Assembly: GCF_000154705.2 (NCBI RefSeq)
Contig: NZ_CM002917.1
Coordinates: 3,359,853 to 3,423,852 of the forward strand
Direction of reading: 5' to 3'
Length of the DNA stretch: 64,000 nt
Origin: Hoeflea phototrophica DFL-43
Lineage (GTDB): Bacteria; Pseudomonadota; Alphaproteobacteria; Rhizobiales; Rhizobiaceae
Shown: positions 34,307 to 43,423 of the stretch, piece by piece
Layout of the letters: each line of letters starts with the position of its first letter
Position numbering within the stretch: position 1 is the stretch's first letter
Position numbers and translations under genes: made by a program
The notes under the pieces: generated by a model
Seen by the model: only the letters and a program-made list of their open reading frames with translations
Told to the model about the DNA's origin: nothing
Database searches by the model: none

Positions 34307-36118
34307 TCAGCCCGATGCAACGGCCCCGTTGCCTTCACGGCTGCGCAGGATCCCAGCCCGTTCGGAACGCAAACGCCGGCCGCCCAGCGCCTGCCAGGGC
34401 AACGCGTTTTCGGGCAGCCTGCGGGCCAGCAATTGCAGGATCAGCATCAGCAGACAAACAAGCACCGACGCCGCGACCGCAACCGCCGCGGCTTCCGAGC
34501 CCAGGCCTGCATCCTCAAGGCTGAGCAATGCCACCCCCAGCGTCTCATTGCCAGCAGACCATAACAGCGCCGACACGGTCAGTTCGTTGAAGGCCAGCAG
34601 GAACACCATCAGCGCACCGGCCAGCACTGCCGGCAGCACCATTGGCATGATGATGTAGCGAAGCCGCTGGCCGAGCCGCGCGCCATCACAGATGGCCGCC
34701 TCCTCAACCGCAGAATCAAGCGTTGCCATTGCCGCCAGCACCGGCTTGAGCGCAATCGCCAGGAACCTTGCATGATAGGCAAACAGGATGATCCAGGGTG
34801 TGGCATAAATAGATATGCCAATAACCGGCAGCGGCTTTATGAAAAGCAGGATGCAGGCGATCGCCAGCACGATGCCGGGCGCCGCATAGGGCAACTCGAT
34901 CAACGCAAGCGACGCCGCCTTCAGCTTGGCGCCCGCACGGTCAAGCAGATAGGCGAACCCCAGCGCAAGACAGGCCAGGCTGAGCGCCGCAGCACCGGCA
35001 AACAGCATCGAATTCTCGAACGCCCGCACCGTCAGGTCCTGCCGCAACAGCACTTCCCAATATTGCGCCAGGGTCAGGCTCTCAAGCGAGAGCCTGACGC
35101 CATAGGCCGGCACCAGCGAGGTGGCGACAAGCGATGCAAGAGGCAGCAGGATCGCAACCGCAATGAAGCACCAGACACCAATCTCGATCGGCAATCGCGC
35201 CCGGCCAAGCTTCCAGAACGGTTCCAGCGGGAAATCCGCCTCGAGCCGGCTTTGCCGCCGCGCCAGCAACCATCCCGCAGCCACCACCCCGGTTCCGGCA
35301 ATCGCTGCAATCAGCACCGATATCGCCGCCGCATCATTGATCGTGGAGGGGCCGAAACTGGCGAGCTTCTGGTAAAGCAGGGTCGGCAGCGTGAGATAAC
35401 CCACCGGCAGGCCAAGCAAGGCCGGAATGCCAAAATTGCCGGTTCCGGCCACAAACACCAGGATCGCGGCGGAGAGCAGGAACGGGCCGAGCAGCGGCAT
35501 GATGATCCGACGGACCACCTGCCAGGGGGACGCCCCGTCAAGCAGCGCCGCCTCGATCAGCGGCCGTGGCAGGCTCGAAAGTCCTGCCGCCAATGTGATT
35601 GCCACAAGCGGCGCATGATGCAGCCCCATCACCAGGATGATGCCGAATTCACCCAGCATCGGGTTGGGCGTGCCCGGCGCCGGCGCAAGGCCAATCAGCT
35701 TGAGAAGCGGGGAAGCCGGCCCGGCAAGCGTCTTGAAGGCGAGAGCGGAAATCTGCGGCGCGATCATCAGCGACAGCACCATGATGAAAGCCATCGCCCC
35801 GCGCCCGCGCATATTGGTCACCGCCAGCGCCAGGCTGAACACCAGCCCGATGCCCATCGCCACGGCGCCCGAACCAAAAGCAATCACCAATGTGTTGAGT
35901 GTCGCCTGCCGGACATCGCCAGTGTTGAGCACCGACCAGAAAGCGCCAGCCCCGCCCTCCAGCGCGGTTAGCAGCAGCCGCCCGACCGGCAGGATAGAGA
36001 GCACCAGGATCGCAGCCGCCAGCAACAGCGCCAGGCCCGTGCCCTCGCGCCAGCGCCACTTGAAACGGACCGGACCGCGCAGCCTGATGCGCGGTCCGGC
36101 AATGTCGGAAACGGTCAA
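34307..36118 (-). CDS. Iron-type ABC transporter permease, fused double-domain (FbpB-like)
   Basis: A 603-residue inner-membrane permease with twelve helices, built from two BPD_transp_1 halves. EAA-type loops occur in each half: EAALLDGASPWQVVRRIIMP (first) and EEAAICDGARLGQRLRYIIM (second). Fused permeases of this size serve Fe3+ (FbpB/SfuB), thiamine or phosphonate importers; the binding-protein gene directly upstream (9-bp gap) is of the Fe-type. No ATPase gene follows; the next gene on this strand is a MOSC protein. Because the adjacent binding-protein gene is broken by a TAG, this operon may be decaying or may rely on parts encoded elsewhere. Confidence 0.85.
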   Translation of the reverse strand: MTVSDIAGPRIRLRGPVRFKWRWREGTGLALLLAAAILVLSILPVGRLLLTALEGGAGAFWSVLNTGDVRQATLNTLVIAFGSGAVAMGIGLVFSLALAVTNMRGRGAMAFIMVLSLMIAPQISALAFKTLAGPASPLLKLIGLAPAPGTPNPMLGEFGIILVMGLHHAPLVAITLAAGLSSLPRPLIEAALLDGASPWQVVRRIIMPLLGPFLLSAAILVFVAGTGNFGIPALLGLPVGYLTLPTLLYQKLASFGPSTINDAAAISVLIAAIAGTGVVAAGWLLARRQSRLEADFPLEPFWKLGRARLPIEIGVWCFIAVAILLPLASLVATSLVPAYGVRLSLESLTLAQYWEVLLRQDLTVRAFENSMLFAGAAALSLACLALGFAYLLDRAGAKLKAASLALIELPYAAPGIVLAIACILLFIKPLPVIGISIYATPWIILFAYHARFLAIALKPVLAAMATLDSAVEEAAICDGARLGQRLRYIIMPMVLPAVLAGALMVFLLAFNELTVSALLWSAGNETLGVALLSLEDAGLGSEAAAVAVAASVLVCLLMLILQLLARRLPENALPWQALGGRRLRSERAGILRSREGNGAVASG

Positions 36119-36127
36119 CCCTGTGCC

Positions 36128-37114
36128 TTACTGGCCGAAGATTTCAGCAAAACGGGCCTTGTTGGCGTCAGCTTCCTTGAGCGCCTTGGCGGCATCAAAC
36201 GGCATCACCTTGATCGCGCTGCGGTCAGGGAAACCGGCAGGCACGGCCACATCGGGATGCGCCGGCAGATAGCCCTGGCTCAGCGCCAGTTCCTGGCCTT
36301 CCTTCGAAATCAGGAAGTCGACAAACGCCTTGGCGGCATCAGCGTTCTGGGTCGAGGAAAGGATCGCCACCGGCTCGGAAATCGCCGACACGCCCTCTTC
36401 GGGAAACACGAACTCAACCGGTGCGCCCTTGGCCTTCTCGCGGATCGGCAGGAAGTCGACGACCATGCCGTAGAGCTTCTCGCCGCCGGCAACCTGCTTG
36501 AGCACGCCGCCATTGCCGCCCGAGGCCTGCGCGCCGTTGGCCGCCAGCCCCTCATAATAGCTCCAGCCCGCATCCAGATTACCCACCAGCGTGGCGGTGT
36601 GGATCAGCGCAGCGCCCGAGGTCAGTGGCGACGGCATTGCTAGCTGGCCCTTGGCCTCGTCCTTGAGAAGATCTTCCCAGGAGGACGGGATCATGGTGGC
36701 CGCGGTGTTCTACATGATGCCGGTGGTGATCAGCTTGGTGCCGAACCATGTCTTGTCGGCGTCATGGGTGCCCGCGGCATAGGCCGAGACATCCGCATCG
36801 GGATGCGCCATCAGCAGATCGCGGGCCTTCAGCCCTTCCATGGTCACACTGTCTGCTATCAGCAGCACATCGGCGGGTGTCGATCCGGCCGCAAGTTCCG
36901 CCTCGAGCTTGGCCATGATCTTGGTGGTGCCGTCGCGCACGAAAGTCACCTTCACATCCGGATAGGCCTGCATGAAGGCATCGATCGACTGCTGCGCATC
37001 AGTGTTGGGCTGGCTGGTGTAGAGCGTCAGCGTACCATCGACCGCATGGGCCGGGGAGGCGAGAACGGCGAACGAGGCCATCAGGCCGAGCGAGATCGGA
37101 AGCAGACGGTGCAT
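36128..37114 (-). pseudogene. Iron-type ABC transporter binding protein, interrupted by an in-frame TAG
   Basis: The reading frame codes for a 328-residue periplasmic binding protein. The signal peptide MHRLLPISLGLMASFAVLAS ends at SPAHA; the mature part starts VDGTLTLYTSQPNTDAQQSI, as in extracellular solute-binding proteins of the FbpA-like class. At 36710-36712 the frame meets TAG, in the segment GTKLITTGIM-stop-NTAATMIPSSW, and continues uninterrupted to a normal C-terminus. Related proteins have GIVYNTA here, so a Tyr codon (TAC) has most likely become TAG. The start at 37114 has GGAG eight bases upstream. It is either a true nonsense mutation, leaving the permease at 34307 without a binding protein, or a sequencing error. 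Confidence 0.8.
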
Positions 37115-37370
37115 CTGGGCAACTCCATGGTTGGGTTCGATAATTCGGTTCATAGACTGACGTCGGGCAGCGTTAATCCGCCTCGGTGACAGAGGGATGA
37201 CAGACCCGTGGCCCGATTTGCCGCACCGTGACCGGAAAGTTCGCACCCTCACTGAAACACGCCGGAAACAGCAGCCTGTCATCTCCCACAACACGGTTTC
37301 GACGGCAGCTTCGAGATGTGCTAAACTTATCCTGCGGGGGCGCGATTTCTGGATCAGGGAGAACATCCGG

Positions 37371-37814
37371 ATGCTTGCACGATCATTCAGCCGACCATTT
37401 GCCAGCCCACTCACACGCCTGGCGGGCCTCGCACTGGCCCTCACCGCCGCTCATCCCGCAGCCCTGATGGCTGCCGACATGTCCTGCAACCGGTTGCTCG
37501 AACCGGGGCAGAAAATGATATGCTCGGGCTTCGAACCCAACTGGGCCCTCGAGATCACCTGCAATGGTGAAGCTGCATCAAACTTCATCGACGCCTTCTC
37601 GGGCGACGGCATCCAGACCACGCCGGGCAGCATCAGCTTCGCCAGCGAAGACCCCTGGCAGCTTGCGACCAGCCATCCGGTCACCGGCTCGATTGCCTAC
37701 ACGCCCAATGGCTGCACAGACGAGAGCGACCGGGTCAGCGACTTCACCTTCACGCCCACCGGCGCACCGGGTCTGTCCGAACCGTTCTTTCCCTTTTGCT
37801 GCAGGGTCGAATAG
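37371..37814 (+). CDS. Secreted protein of unknown function, possible membrane-anchored
   Basis: A 147-residue protein with an N-terminal signal sequence (basic start MLARSFSRPF, hydrophobic LAGLALALTAAHPAALMA, cleavage near AADM). The mature part has CSGFEPNWALEITCNGEAAS and ends FPFCCRVE, with six Cys that suggest periplasmic disulphides. The phrase GFEPNWALEI resembles proteins of the META/NlpE-like or COG3650 type, small periplasmic barrels, but I am not sure of the family. GGGAG lies ten bases before the ATG. The gene is divergent from the broken binding-protein gene and convergent with the SDR gene. Confidence 0.65.
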   Translation: MLARSFSRPFASPLTRLAGLALALTAAHPAALMAADMSCNRLLEPGQKMICSGFEPNWALEITCNGEAASNFIDAFSGDGIQTTPGSISFASEDPWQLATSHPVTGSIAYTPNGCTDESDRVSDFTFTPTGAPGLSEPFFPFCCRVE

Positions 37815-37820
37815 AGAGCG

Positions 37821-38501
37821 TCACCAGGCCGCGCTTGAACCGTCCCAGTTGAAGAACCGTCCTGTGCGCTTCAGCGTCAGCCCCTCGGCGATCTTGAGGA
37901 TCCCGTTGGCGCTGGTGCCCGCATCGATATCGGCCTCCGCGCCGCCCATGTCGGTCCTGACCCAGCCAGGATGCAACATCGCCACCGCGATCCCTATCGG
38001 TTCAAGATCGGTGGCCAAACCCTGCATCACCTTGTTGACCGCCGCTTTTGACGCCCGGTAGGCGATCCGGTCGGACTTGGCATAGGACAGGCTACCCATG
38101 GACGAGGAAATCGTGAGTATACGCGGGGCCGCGCTACGCCGGAGATGCGGCAGGAACGCCTGGCTTACCGCCAGCGGCGCCAGCGTGTTGACGGCAATCG
38201 TCTGCGCAAACCCGTCAAAATCCATGTCCAGCGTCGATTGACGGTCGGGCCCGATGATGCCGGCATTGTTGATCAGGATGTCGATCGGTTCGCTGATCGA
38301 AGACGCCGCCGCCCGCACCGCCTCGTAATCAGTCACATCGAACACCAGGTCATGAAACTTTGGGTGTTCGCAGATATGCGCATCCGGATCCGTCACCTCG
38401 CTACGCGCCGACCCATAAACCGTCCAGCCTTTCGCAAGCGCCTGTTTGGCCAGTTCAAGCCCGATGCCCCGATTGGTGCCGGTGATGAGGATGGTGGTCA
38501 T
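37821..38501 (-). CDS. Short-chain dehydrogenase/reductase
   Basis: A 226-residue Rossmann-fold oxidoreductase. Cofactor motif ILITGTNRGIGLELAKQAL (TGxxxGIG), structural NNAG in ILINNAGIIGP, and the catalytic Ser...YxxxK in TISSSMGSLS and RIAYRASKAAVNK. It should oxidise or reduce an alcohol or carbonyl with NAD(P)(H); the substrate is unknown. It resembles the CsgA/sniffer-type SDRs in size. A displaced 62-bp copy of its own 5' region lies at 38689-38750, next to a toxin-antitoxin pair, so this locus has been rearranged. Confidence 0.88.
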   Translation of the reverse strand: MTTILITGTNRGIGLELAKQALAKGWTVYGSARSEVTDPDAHICEHPKFHDLVFDVTDYEAVRAAASSISEPIDILINNAGIIGPDRQSTLDMDFDGFAQTIAVNTLAPLAVSQAFLPHLRRSAAPRILTISSSMGSLSYAKSDRIAYRASKAAVNKVMQGLATDLEPIGIAVAMLHPGWVRTDMGGAEADIDAGTSANGILKIAEGLTLKRTGRFFNWDGSSAAW

Positions 38502-38688
38502 GGGGAGGCGTCCTTGTTCAACAGTTCCGAGAACGTTGAACAGACCCTAGAATATCAAGTCAACTTGAGATCAAGGGTTGTTTTTGCCAAAGCGCAAAAA
38601 ACAGCGACGTAGAGGACACGACCGCCCTCTCCGTCCTTTTTATCAACGCGTCACCCGCTTGCAACTGACCTATTCAGCGCCGAGCCAA

Positions 38689-38750
38689 AAACCGTCCAGC
38701 CTTTTGCCAGCGCCTGTTTGGCCAGTTCAAGCCCGATGCCCCGATTGGTG
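38689..38750 (-). repeat. Truncated duplicate of the SDR gene's 5' end
   Basis: These 62 bases match 38418-38478, inside the SDR gene, with only about three differences; on the minus strand both encode TNRGIGLELAKQALAKGWTV. The copy has no start codon of its own and is followed at once by non-matching sequence on both sides. Its right border (38750) lies 1 bp from the stop codon of the RelE-like toxin, so the fragment marks a recombination join. Confidence 0.85.
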
Positions 38751-38751
38751 G

Positions 38752-39018
38752 TCAACGATAAATCTCTCTGCGGTGGCCTATCTCGATGACCACTATGGTC
38801 ATCAGCCCCTCTGATATCTGCACAATAATCCGCAGGTCGCCGACACGAAATCGCCAAAGCTCTTCGGTCTTCCCCTGCAATCGCTTTGCCAGCAGCCGGG
38901 GGTCAGGGTGAGGCACAACCCGTTCATGCAGGAATTTGAGCACCCTGCTGCGGTCTGTCGGGTTGAGTTTTGAAAACTGCTTGCGCGCCGATTTGGTGAA
39001 CGAGACCGCCCAGGTCAT
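38752..39018 (-). CDS. RelE/ParE-type toxin
   Basis: An 88-residue basic protein of the RelE fold. Typical features are WAVSFTKSARKQFSKLNP at the start, the region HPDPRLLAKRLQGKTEELWRF, and the C-terminal VGDLRIIVQ...IVVIEIGHRREIYR with Arg residues expected for mRNA or gyrase contact. RelE members cleave mRNA in the ribosomal A site; ParE members poison gyrase, and sequence alone does not separate the two here. Its ATG overlaps the stop of the antitoxin (ATGA), the classic coupled layout with antitoxin first. It is predicted cytoplasmic. Confidence 0.87.
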   Translation of the reverse strand: MTWAVSFTKSARKQFSKLNPTDRSRVLKFLHERVVPHPDPRLLAKRLQGKTEELWRFRVGDLRIIVQISEGLMTIVVIEIGHRREIYR

Positions 39019-39263
39019 TCTGCGGCGTGCAGCGAATTTCCGTTCTCGTCAGTGCCATCGCCAAACTCGGCGATGATATCGGCCAGGGGAATGCGTTCGC
39101 CACCATCCTTGGCAAGAGCGGCCTCAGCGGTTGCCAGGTCTTCCAGATCCTCAACGCGCTCCCGGATTGCCTGAAGCACAAACTCCTCCTTGCTCACACC
39201 AAGATCCTTGGCGAAGCGGTCGAGCAGATTTTCAAGCTCTTTCGGCAGATCGAGTGTGATCAT
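39015..39263 (-). CDS. RHH-type antitoxin (RelB/DUF6290-like)
   Basis: An 82-residue acidic protein with a ribbon-helix-helix N-terminus (MITLDLPKELENLLDRFAKD, GVSKEEFVLQAIRERVEDLED) and an acidic, probably disordered C-terminal tail that would wrap the toxin. RHH antitoxins bind the operon's own operator and are degraded by Lon or ClpP under stress. The start at 39263 has AAGGAA about eight bases upstream. Upstream (39264-39375) are AT-rich palindromic pieces (CAGGCCAAGCAAGGCCTGA) suited to operator function. Toxin and antitoxin overlap by four bases. Confidence 0.85.
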   Translation of the reverse strand: MITLDLPKELENLLDRFAKDLGVSKEEFVLQAIRERVEDLEDLATAEAALAKDGGERIPLADIIAEFGDGTDENGNSLHAAE

Positions 39264-39375
39264 CACGGCATTCCTTTGCACCGGATTGTAATGCGCACGG
39301 CAATGCAATTCAACTGCACCACAATCAGGCCAAGCAAGGCCTGATTGTGTATCGCGTATCTCCGATGGCAGAGGC

Positions 39376-41025
39376 CTATCGCGTCAGCGGCTTGTACGTC
39401 ACCCGCTTCGGGTTCACCGAGTCCGCGCCCAGCCTCCGGATCTTGTCCTGCTCGTAATCCTCGAAATTGCCCTCGAACCATTCCACGTGGCTGTCGCCCT
39501 CGAAGGCCAGAATGTGGGTGGCAAGGCGGTCGAGGAACATGCGGTCATGCGAAATGATGACGGCGCAGCCGGCGAAGTTTTCGAGCGCCTCTTCGAGCGC
39601 GCCGAGCGTTTCGGTGTCGAGATCGTTGGTCGGCTCATCGAGCAGCAGCAGGTTGCCGCCGGATTTGAGCAGCTTGGCCAGATGCACGCGGTTGCGCTGG
39701 CCGCCAGACAGCGTGCCAACCTTCTGCTGCTGGTCGCCGCCCTTGAAGTTGAAGGTCGAGCAATAGGCGCGCGAATTCATCTCGTGCTTGCCGAGCTTGA
39801 TGATGTCATTTCCGCCCGAGATTTCCTCCCAGACAGTCTTGCTGCCATCAAGCGAATCCCGGCTCTGGTCGACATAGGCGAGCTGCACGGTTTCACCCAT
39901 GGTGACCGTGCCGGAATCAGGCTGTTCCTGCCCGGTGATCATCCGGAACAGCGTGGTCTTGCCCGCGCCGTTGGGGCCGATCACGCCGACTATGCCGCCG
40001 GGCGGCAGCTTGAAGGTGAGATCATCGATCAGCAGCCGGTCACCATAGGCCTTGGAGAGGCCTTCGACGTCGATCACCTGATTGCCGAGCCGTTCACCGG
40101 TCGGGATGACAATCTGTGCCTCGCCGGGGCGGCGGTCACCGGCGGCCTTGACCAGTTCGTCATAGGCCCGGATACGCGCCTTGGACTTGGCCTGACGGGC
40201 TTTCGGCGAGGAGGCAATCCATTCCTGTTCGCGCGCCAGCGATTTCTGCCGCGACGCTTCCTCGCGGCCCTCCTGCTTCATGCGCTTGGCCTTGGCTTCC
40301 AGATAGGCAGTGTAATTGCCCTCATAGGGAATGCCGCGGCCACGGTCGAGCTCGAGAATCCAGCCCGTCACATTGTCGAGGAAGTAGCGGTCATGGGTGA
40401 TCATGATCACGGCGCCGGGATATTCCCTGAGGTGCTTTTCAAGCCAGGCGATGCTTTCCGCGTCAAGGTGGTTGGTCGGCTCATCAAGCAGGATCAGATC
40501 CGGCTGGCGAAGCAGCAAAGCACAGAGCGCCACGCGGCGCTTCTCACCACCCGAAAGCCCTTCGACCGAGGCTTCGCCGGGCGGGCAGCGCAGCGCTTCC
40601 ATCGCCATTTCCACCTGGCTGTCGAGATCCCACAGGTTTTGCGAATCGATGACATCCTGCAACTGAGCGCCCTCGTCGGCGGTCTCGTCGGAGTAGTTCA
40701 TCATCAGCTCGTTGTAGCGGTCGAGGATCGCCTGCTTTTCAGCAACGCCTTCCTTGACATTTTCGAGCACCGTCTTGCTTTCATCGAGCTGCGGCTCCTG
40801 CGGCAGGTAGCCAAGCGTCGCGCCCTGGGCCAGCCAGGCTTCGCCGGTGAACTCGGTGTCCAGGCCGGCCATGATCCGCAGGACAGTCGACTTGCCCGCG
40901 CCGTTGGGACCGAGAATACCGATCTTGGCGTCCGGGTAGAACGACAGATGAACGTTTTCGAGGACCTTCTTGGCGCCATAGGCCTTGTTCAGCCCCGCCA
41001 TGTGATAGATGAATTGCCGTGCCAC
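39376..41025 (-). CDS. ettA: Energy-dependent translational throttle protein EttA (ABC-F)
   Basis: A 549-residue ABC-F ATPase with two nucleotide-binding domains. First Walker [20 protein letters not shown] and signature [18 protein letters not shown]; second Walker [20 protein letters not shown] and signature [18 protein letters not shown]; the linker between them is the charged region [19 protein letters not shown]. EttA binds the ribosomal E site and gates the first elongation step by ATP/ADP ratio. The GTG at 41025 gives the standard N-terminus [17 protein letters not shown] and has GGAG six bases upstream; longer frames are non-homologous. It has no membrane domain. It lies downstream of a small gene on the same strand. 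Confidence 0.95.
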   Translation of the reverse strand: MARQFIYHMAGLNKAYGAKKVLENVHLSFYPDAKIGILGPNGAGKSTVLRIMAGLDTEFTGEAWLAQGATLGYLPQEPQLDESKTVLENVKEGVAEKQAILDRYNELMMNYSDETADEGAQLQDVIDSQNLWDLDSQVEMAMEALRCPPGEASVEGLSGGEKRRVALCALLLRQPDLILLDEPTNHLDAESIAWLEKHLREYPGAVIMITHDRYFLDNVTGWILELDRGRGIPYEGNYTAYLEAKAKRMKQEGREEASRQKSLAREQEWIASSPKARQAKSKARIRAYDELVKAAGDRRPGEAQIVIPTGERLGNQVIDVEGLSKAYGDRLLIDDLTFKLPPGGIVGVIGPNGAGKTTLFRMITGQEQPDSGTVTMGETVQLAYVDQSRDSLDGSKTVWEEISGGNDIIKLGKHEMNSRAYCSTFNFKGGDQQQKVGTLSGGQRNRVHLAKLLKSGGNLLLLDEPTNDLDTETLGALEEALENFAGCAVIISHDRMFLDRLATHILAFEGDSHVEWFEGNFEDYEQDKIRRLGADSVNPKRVTYKPLTR

Positions 41026-41227
41026 GATGCGCTCCAGACAAGAATTGGGATGGTTTGAGCGCTGTCTAAGCGAAATGGCGGCCAAGGGCAATGCGGACGG
41101 GCCGGACTCCCCCAGCCGATCAGCCTTCAAGACTTGAAAACGAACCCAGTCTTGAAGGTGCAAATGTCACCGCTGCGATGCACTGACGTCTTGTCCACGC
41201 GCTTCCTGGCGTTGGAGCCAAAGCGCT

Positions 41228-41473
41228 CTAGGCAGAGAAGCCGACCGTCACGCCCTTTTTGCGGAAATAGGACTGCATGATCTTGCGTCCCTGCCGGTTC
41301 GGCTGCACCAGCTTGGCCGGATCGAACACGGCTTGCTTAACACCTTCGCGCGCCATGGCAGCCTTGAGCGCAGCGATATGGATGTCCAGCTCTTCATTGT
41401 CGTTGTTGATCGACGCGTAGATGTTGTCGATGGCTTGGTTCAGGGTCAGATCGCTCAAATGTCGGCACTCCAT
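41228..41473 (-). CDS. Small conserved-looking protein, unknown function
   Basis: An 81-residue soluble protein starting MECRHLSDLTLNQAIDNIYA. The N-terminal half is helical and acidic (SINNDNEELDIHIAALKAAM), the C-terminal half basic (QPNRQGRKIMQSYFRKKGVT). No signal peptide or membrane helix. A possible start two codons off is excluded by GAAGG upstream of this ATG. I do not recognise the family; proteins of this size and pattern are annotated as hypothetical throughout Rhizobiales. It lies between the pentapeptide-repeat membrane protein and ettA on one strand. Confidence 0.6.
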   Translation of the reverse strand: MECRHLSDLTLNQAIDNIYASINNDNEELDIHIAALKAAMAREGVKQAVFDPAKLVQPNRQGRKIMQSYFRKKGVTVGFSA

Positions 41474-41543
41474 CACTTGTTGGCCTTCAACTAGCGATTT
41501 TTGCGGCAAGAGCAAGCGGCAAGACCGCCATCAACATGGCAGC

Positions 41544-43241
41544 TCAATCCGCCACCGGCTCTACCCGGCTGATCCGCCAGGCCTGAACACCGGCATAGGA
41601 AGCTTCAGGCACATGATTGGTCATCTCGATGTAGCGCGGATGATCGGCGACCTCCCCGGCGGCGATTGAAACCAAGCTCCAGCGTTCGGGAACGAACGAG
41701 CCCGGCATCGCGGTTTGCGCCAGGGTCTGCAAAAATGTCTGGTCGAAGACGATGGCCCCCTCAAGGTCCATTGAGAGCAGGCTGGCCCCCTCAAAGCTGC
41801 TCTCGATGATCATCGCATCCCGGAAGCTCGCCCCGGCGATCGAAGCCCCTGTGAAGTCCACCATGGCAACAACCGCGCCGTCAAACACCGGCGCAATGGC
41901 ATTGACGCGCGCAAACCCGGTTTTGTGGATCACGCTGTTGCTGAAACTGATCCCGGCCATGCTGGTGGGCAGATAGTCGAAATCGCCCGCGGTAAACAGC
42001 TCCGACACATCGCCCGCCGCCAGAGAGGAGAAATCCGAATCGCGAACCACCGCATTTTCGATCCGGGCATGATCGAGCTGCGCCGCCCCGAACAGGCAGC
42101 CGACCATCCGCGTCCAGGAGAAATCGGCAAAAGCCAGCCGCGCATGCTGCATCGAAAGCCCGCCCGCCAGTTCGCGGCGGAACTCGGCAAAGGAAAAATC
42201 CGCTCCAAGGGCGGTCAGCATTTCGGTCTCGAGAATGGAATTGGCTGTCAGCATGGTCAGCAGGTCGCCACGCTCAGGGCTGACTGAGCGGTCCACCAGA
42301 CGCTCATTGTCCGCGCCTTCCCCGCCGGCATCCAGTAGGCTGGGGTCTGCCAGCGCATCCGGTCTGTGGGCAAGCGCCGTCCGGATCAATCCGTCGGCAT
42401 CGCGTGGATTTGCATTGGACGGTGCAAGATACCGGTAGGGTCGGGCCACGAGGCTAGCGGCGACAATGCGCCCGCGGGTGGAACTTGAAAGATTCGACAA
42501 TCCGAAATTGTCGATTTTGCCGCCAGCATCCAGAAATGCTTGCCGTTCCGCTCCGATCAGAGCCCCGATCTCCACCACTTCCGGGCCGATCTGGGCACTG
42601 CGTTCGGCTTCCGCGAGCTGGATCTGGGTATCGATCAGCGAATTCTGGAAATCGATGCGCTGGTTCTGCTCCACCAGCAACACCGATTGCGCACGAAGCA
42701 GTTTGTTTTGCTCAAACAGCAATGCAGAGCCCGCAAGAGCCGCCATGGCGGCAATCAAGCCAGTGATCGACGCGACCAGCCAGCGACGGCTCGACACCCA
42801 TGCGTAACGCGCCAGCGCAATCTCGGCGAAATCCCGTGCGGCATTGGTGGCCTCTTCCACCTTCTGGCCCGCTGCATAGCGCGCCACATCGGCAAGTGGC
42901 CCGGCGAACCGGGTGACTTCAATCTCCGAGCGGCGGAACATCCAGCGCCACAAGGGCTGCCGGAACACGAACACCAGCGAGAGGATGACGAGGACGAACA
43001 GCAAGGCCCCAAGGATGATCCCAAGCACCACCGATCCATGATCGCTGAGAAACCCCGGCATGAAGATTGCCGCCGGAATCCCGCAGGCAACACCCAGCAC
43101 GAAAAGCAAGAACCCCACCCCGGAACGTCCGGCAGAGCGGCTGCGTTCTTTCCCTGCCTCAAGTTGACGCCCTGCAGCGTCTTCATCGTCGCTCAACGCC
43201 GCATCCAGATCGCTGGCGTCAAAGTCATCCTTTCCAGCCAC
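41544..43241 (-). CDS. Membrane protein with C-terminal pentapeptide-type repeats
   Basis: A 565-residue protein. The N-terminal 35 residues are acidic and disordered; two membrane helices follow (about 42-62 and 70-92), a cytosolic region and a third helix near 155-172. After a coiled-coil stretch (EQNKLLRAQSVLLVEQNQRI) comes a large domain. Its C-terminal third (about 370-520) has pentapeptide-like repeats (ASIAG ASFRD AMIIE SSFEG ASLLS), which fold as a right-handed beta helix. No enzyme motif is seen. The architecture (membrane anchor plus coiled coil plus beta helix) suggests a scaffold or sensor. Unknown function. Confidence 0.7.
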   Translation of the reverse strand: MAGKDDFDASDLDAALSDDEDAAGRQLEAGKERSRSAGRSGVGFLLFVLGVACGIPAAIFMPGFLSDHGSVVLGIILGALLFVLVILSLVFVFRQPLWRWMFRRSEIEVTRFAGPLADVARYAAGQKVEEATNAARDFAEIALARYAWVSSRRWLVASITGLIAAMAALAGSALLFEQNKLLRAQSVLLVEQNQRIDFQNSLIDTQIQLAEAERSAQIGPEVVEIGALIGAERQAFLDAGGKIDNFGLSNLSSSTRGRIVAASLVARPYRYLAPSNANPRDADGLIRTALAHRPDALADPSLLDAGGEGADNERLVDRSVSPERGDLLTMLTANSILETEMLTALGADFSFAEFRRELAGGLSMQHARLAFADFSWTRMVGCLFGAAQLDHARIENAVVRDSDFSSLAAGDVSELFTAGDFDYLPTSMAGISFSNSVIHKTGFARVNAIAPVFDGAVVAMVDFTGASIAGASFRDAMIIESSFEGASLLSMDLEGAIVFDQTFLQTLAQTAMPGSFVPERWSLVSIAAGEVADHPRYIEMTNHVPEASYAGVQAWRISRVEPVAD

Positions 43242-43423
43242 GTCCCAATCCCCGGTTGCCCAAAGCCTCCCTCAAGACCAACTGGCCATGCAGCAGCCCA
43301 AGGCGAACTCTAGCCAAAGAACGTAGAAAGGAAAAGAAGATCGGTAAGCAGTGATCCATGACACTACAAATGCATGGCTGTTGCCGCTTGACCATGCCGC
43401 GTTGGAAGGGGCATTTGTGGTCC

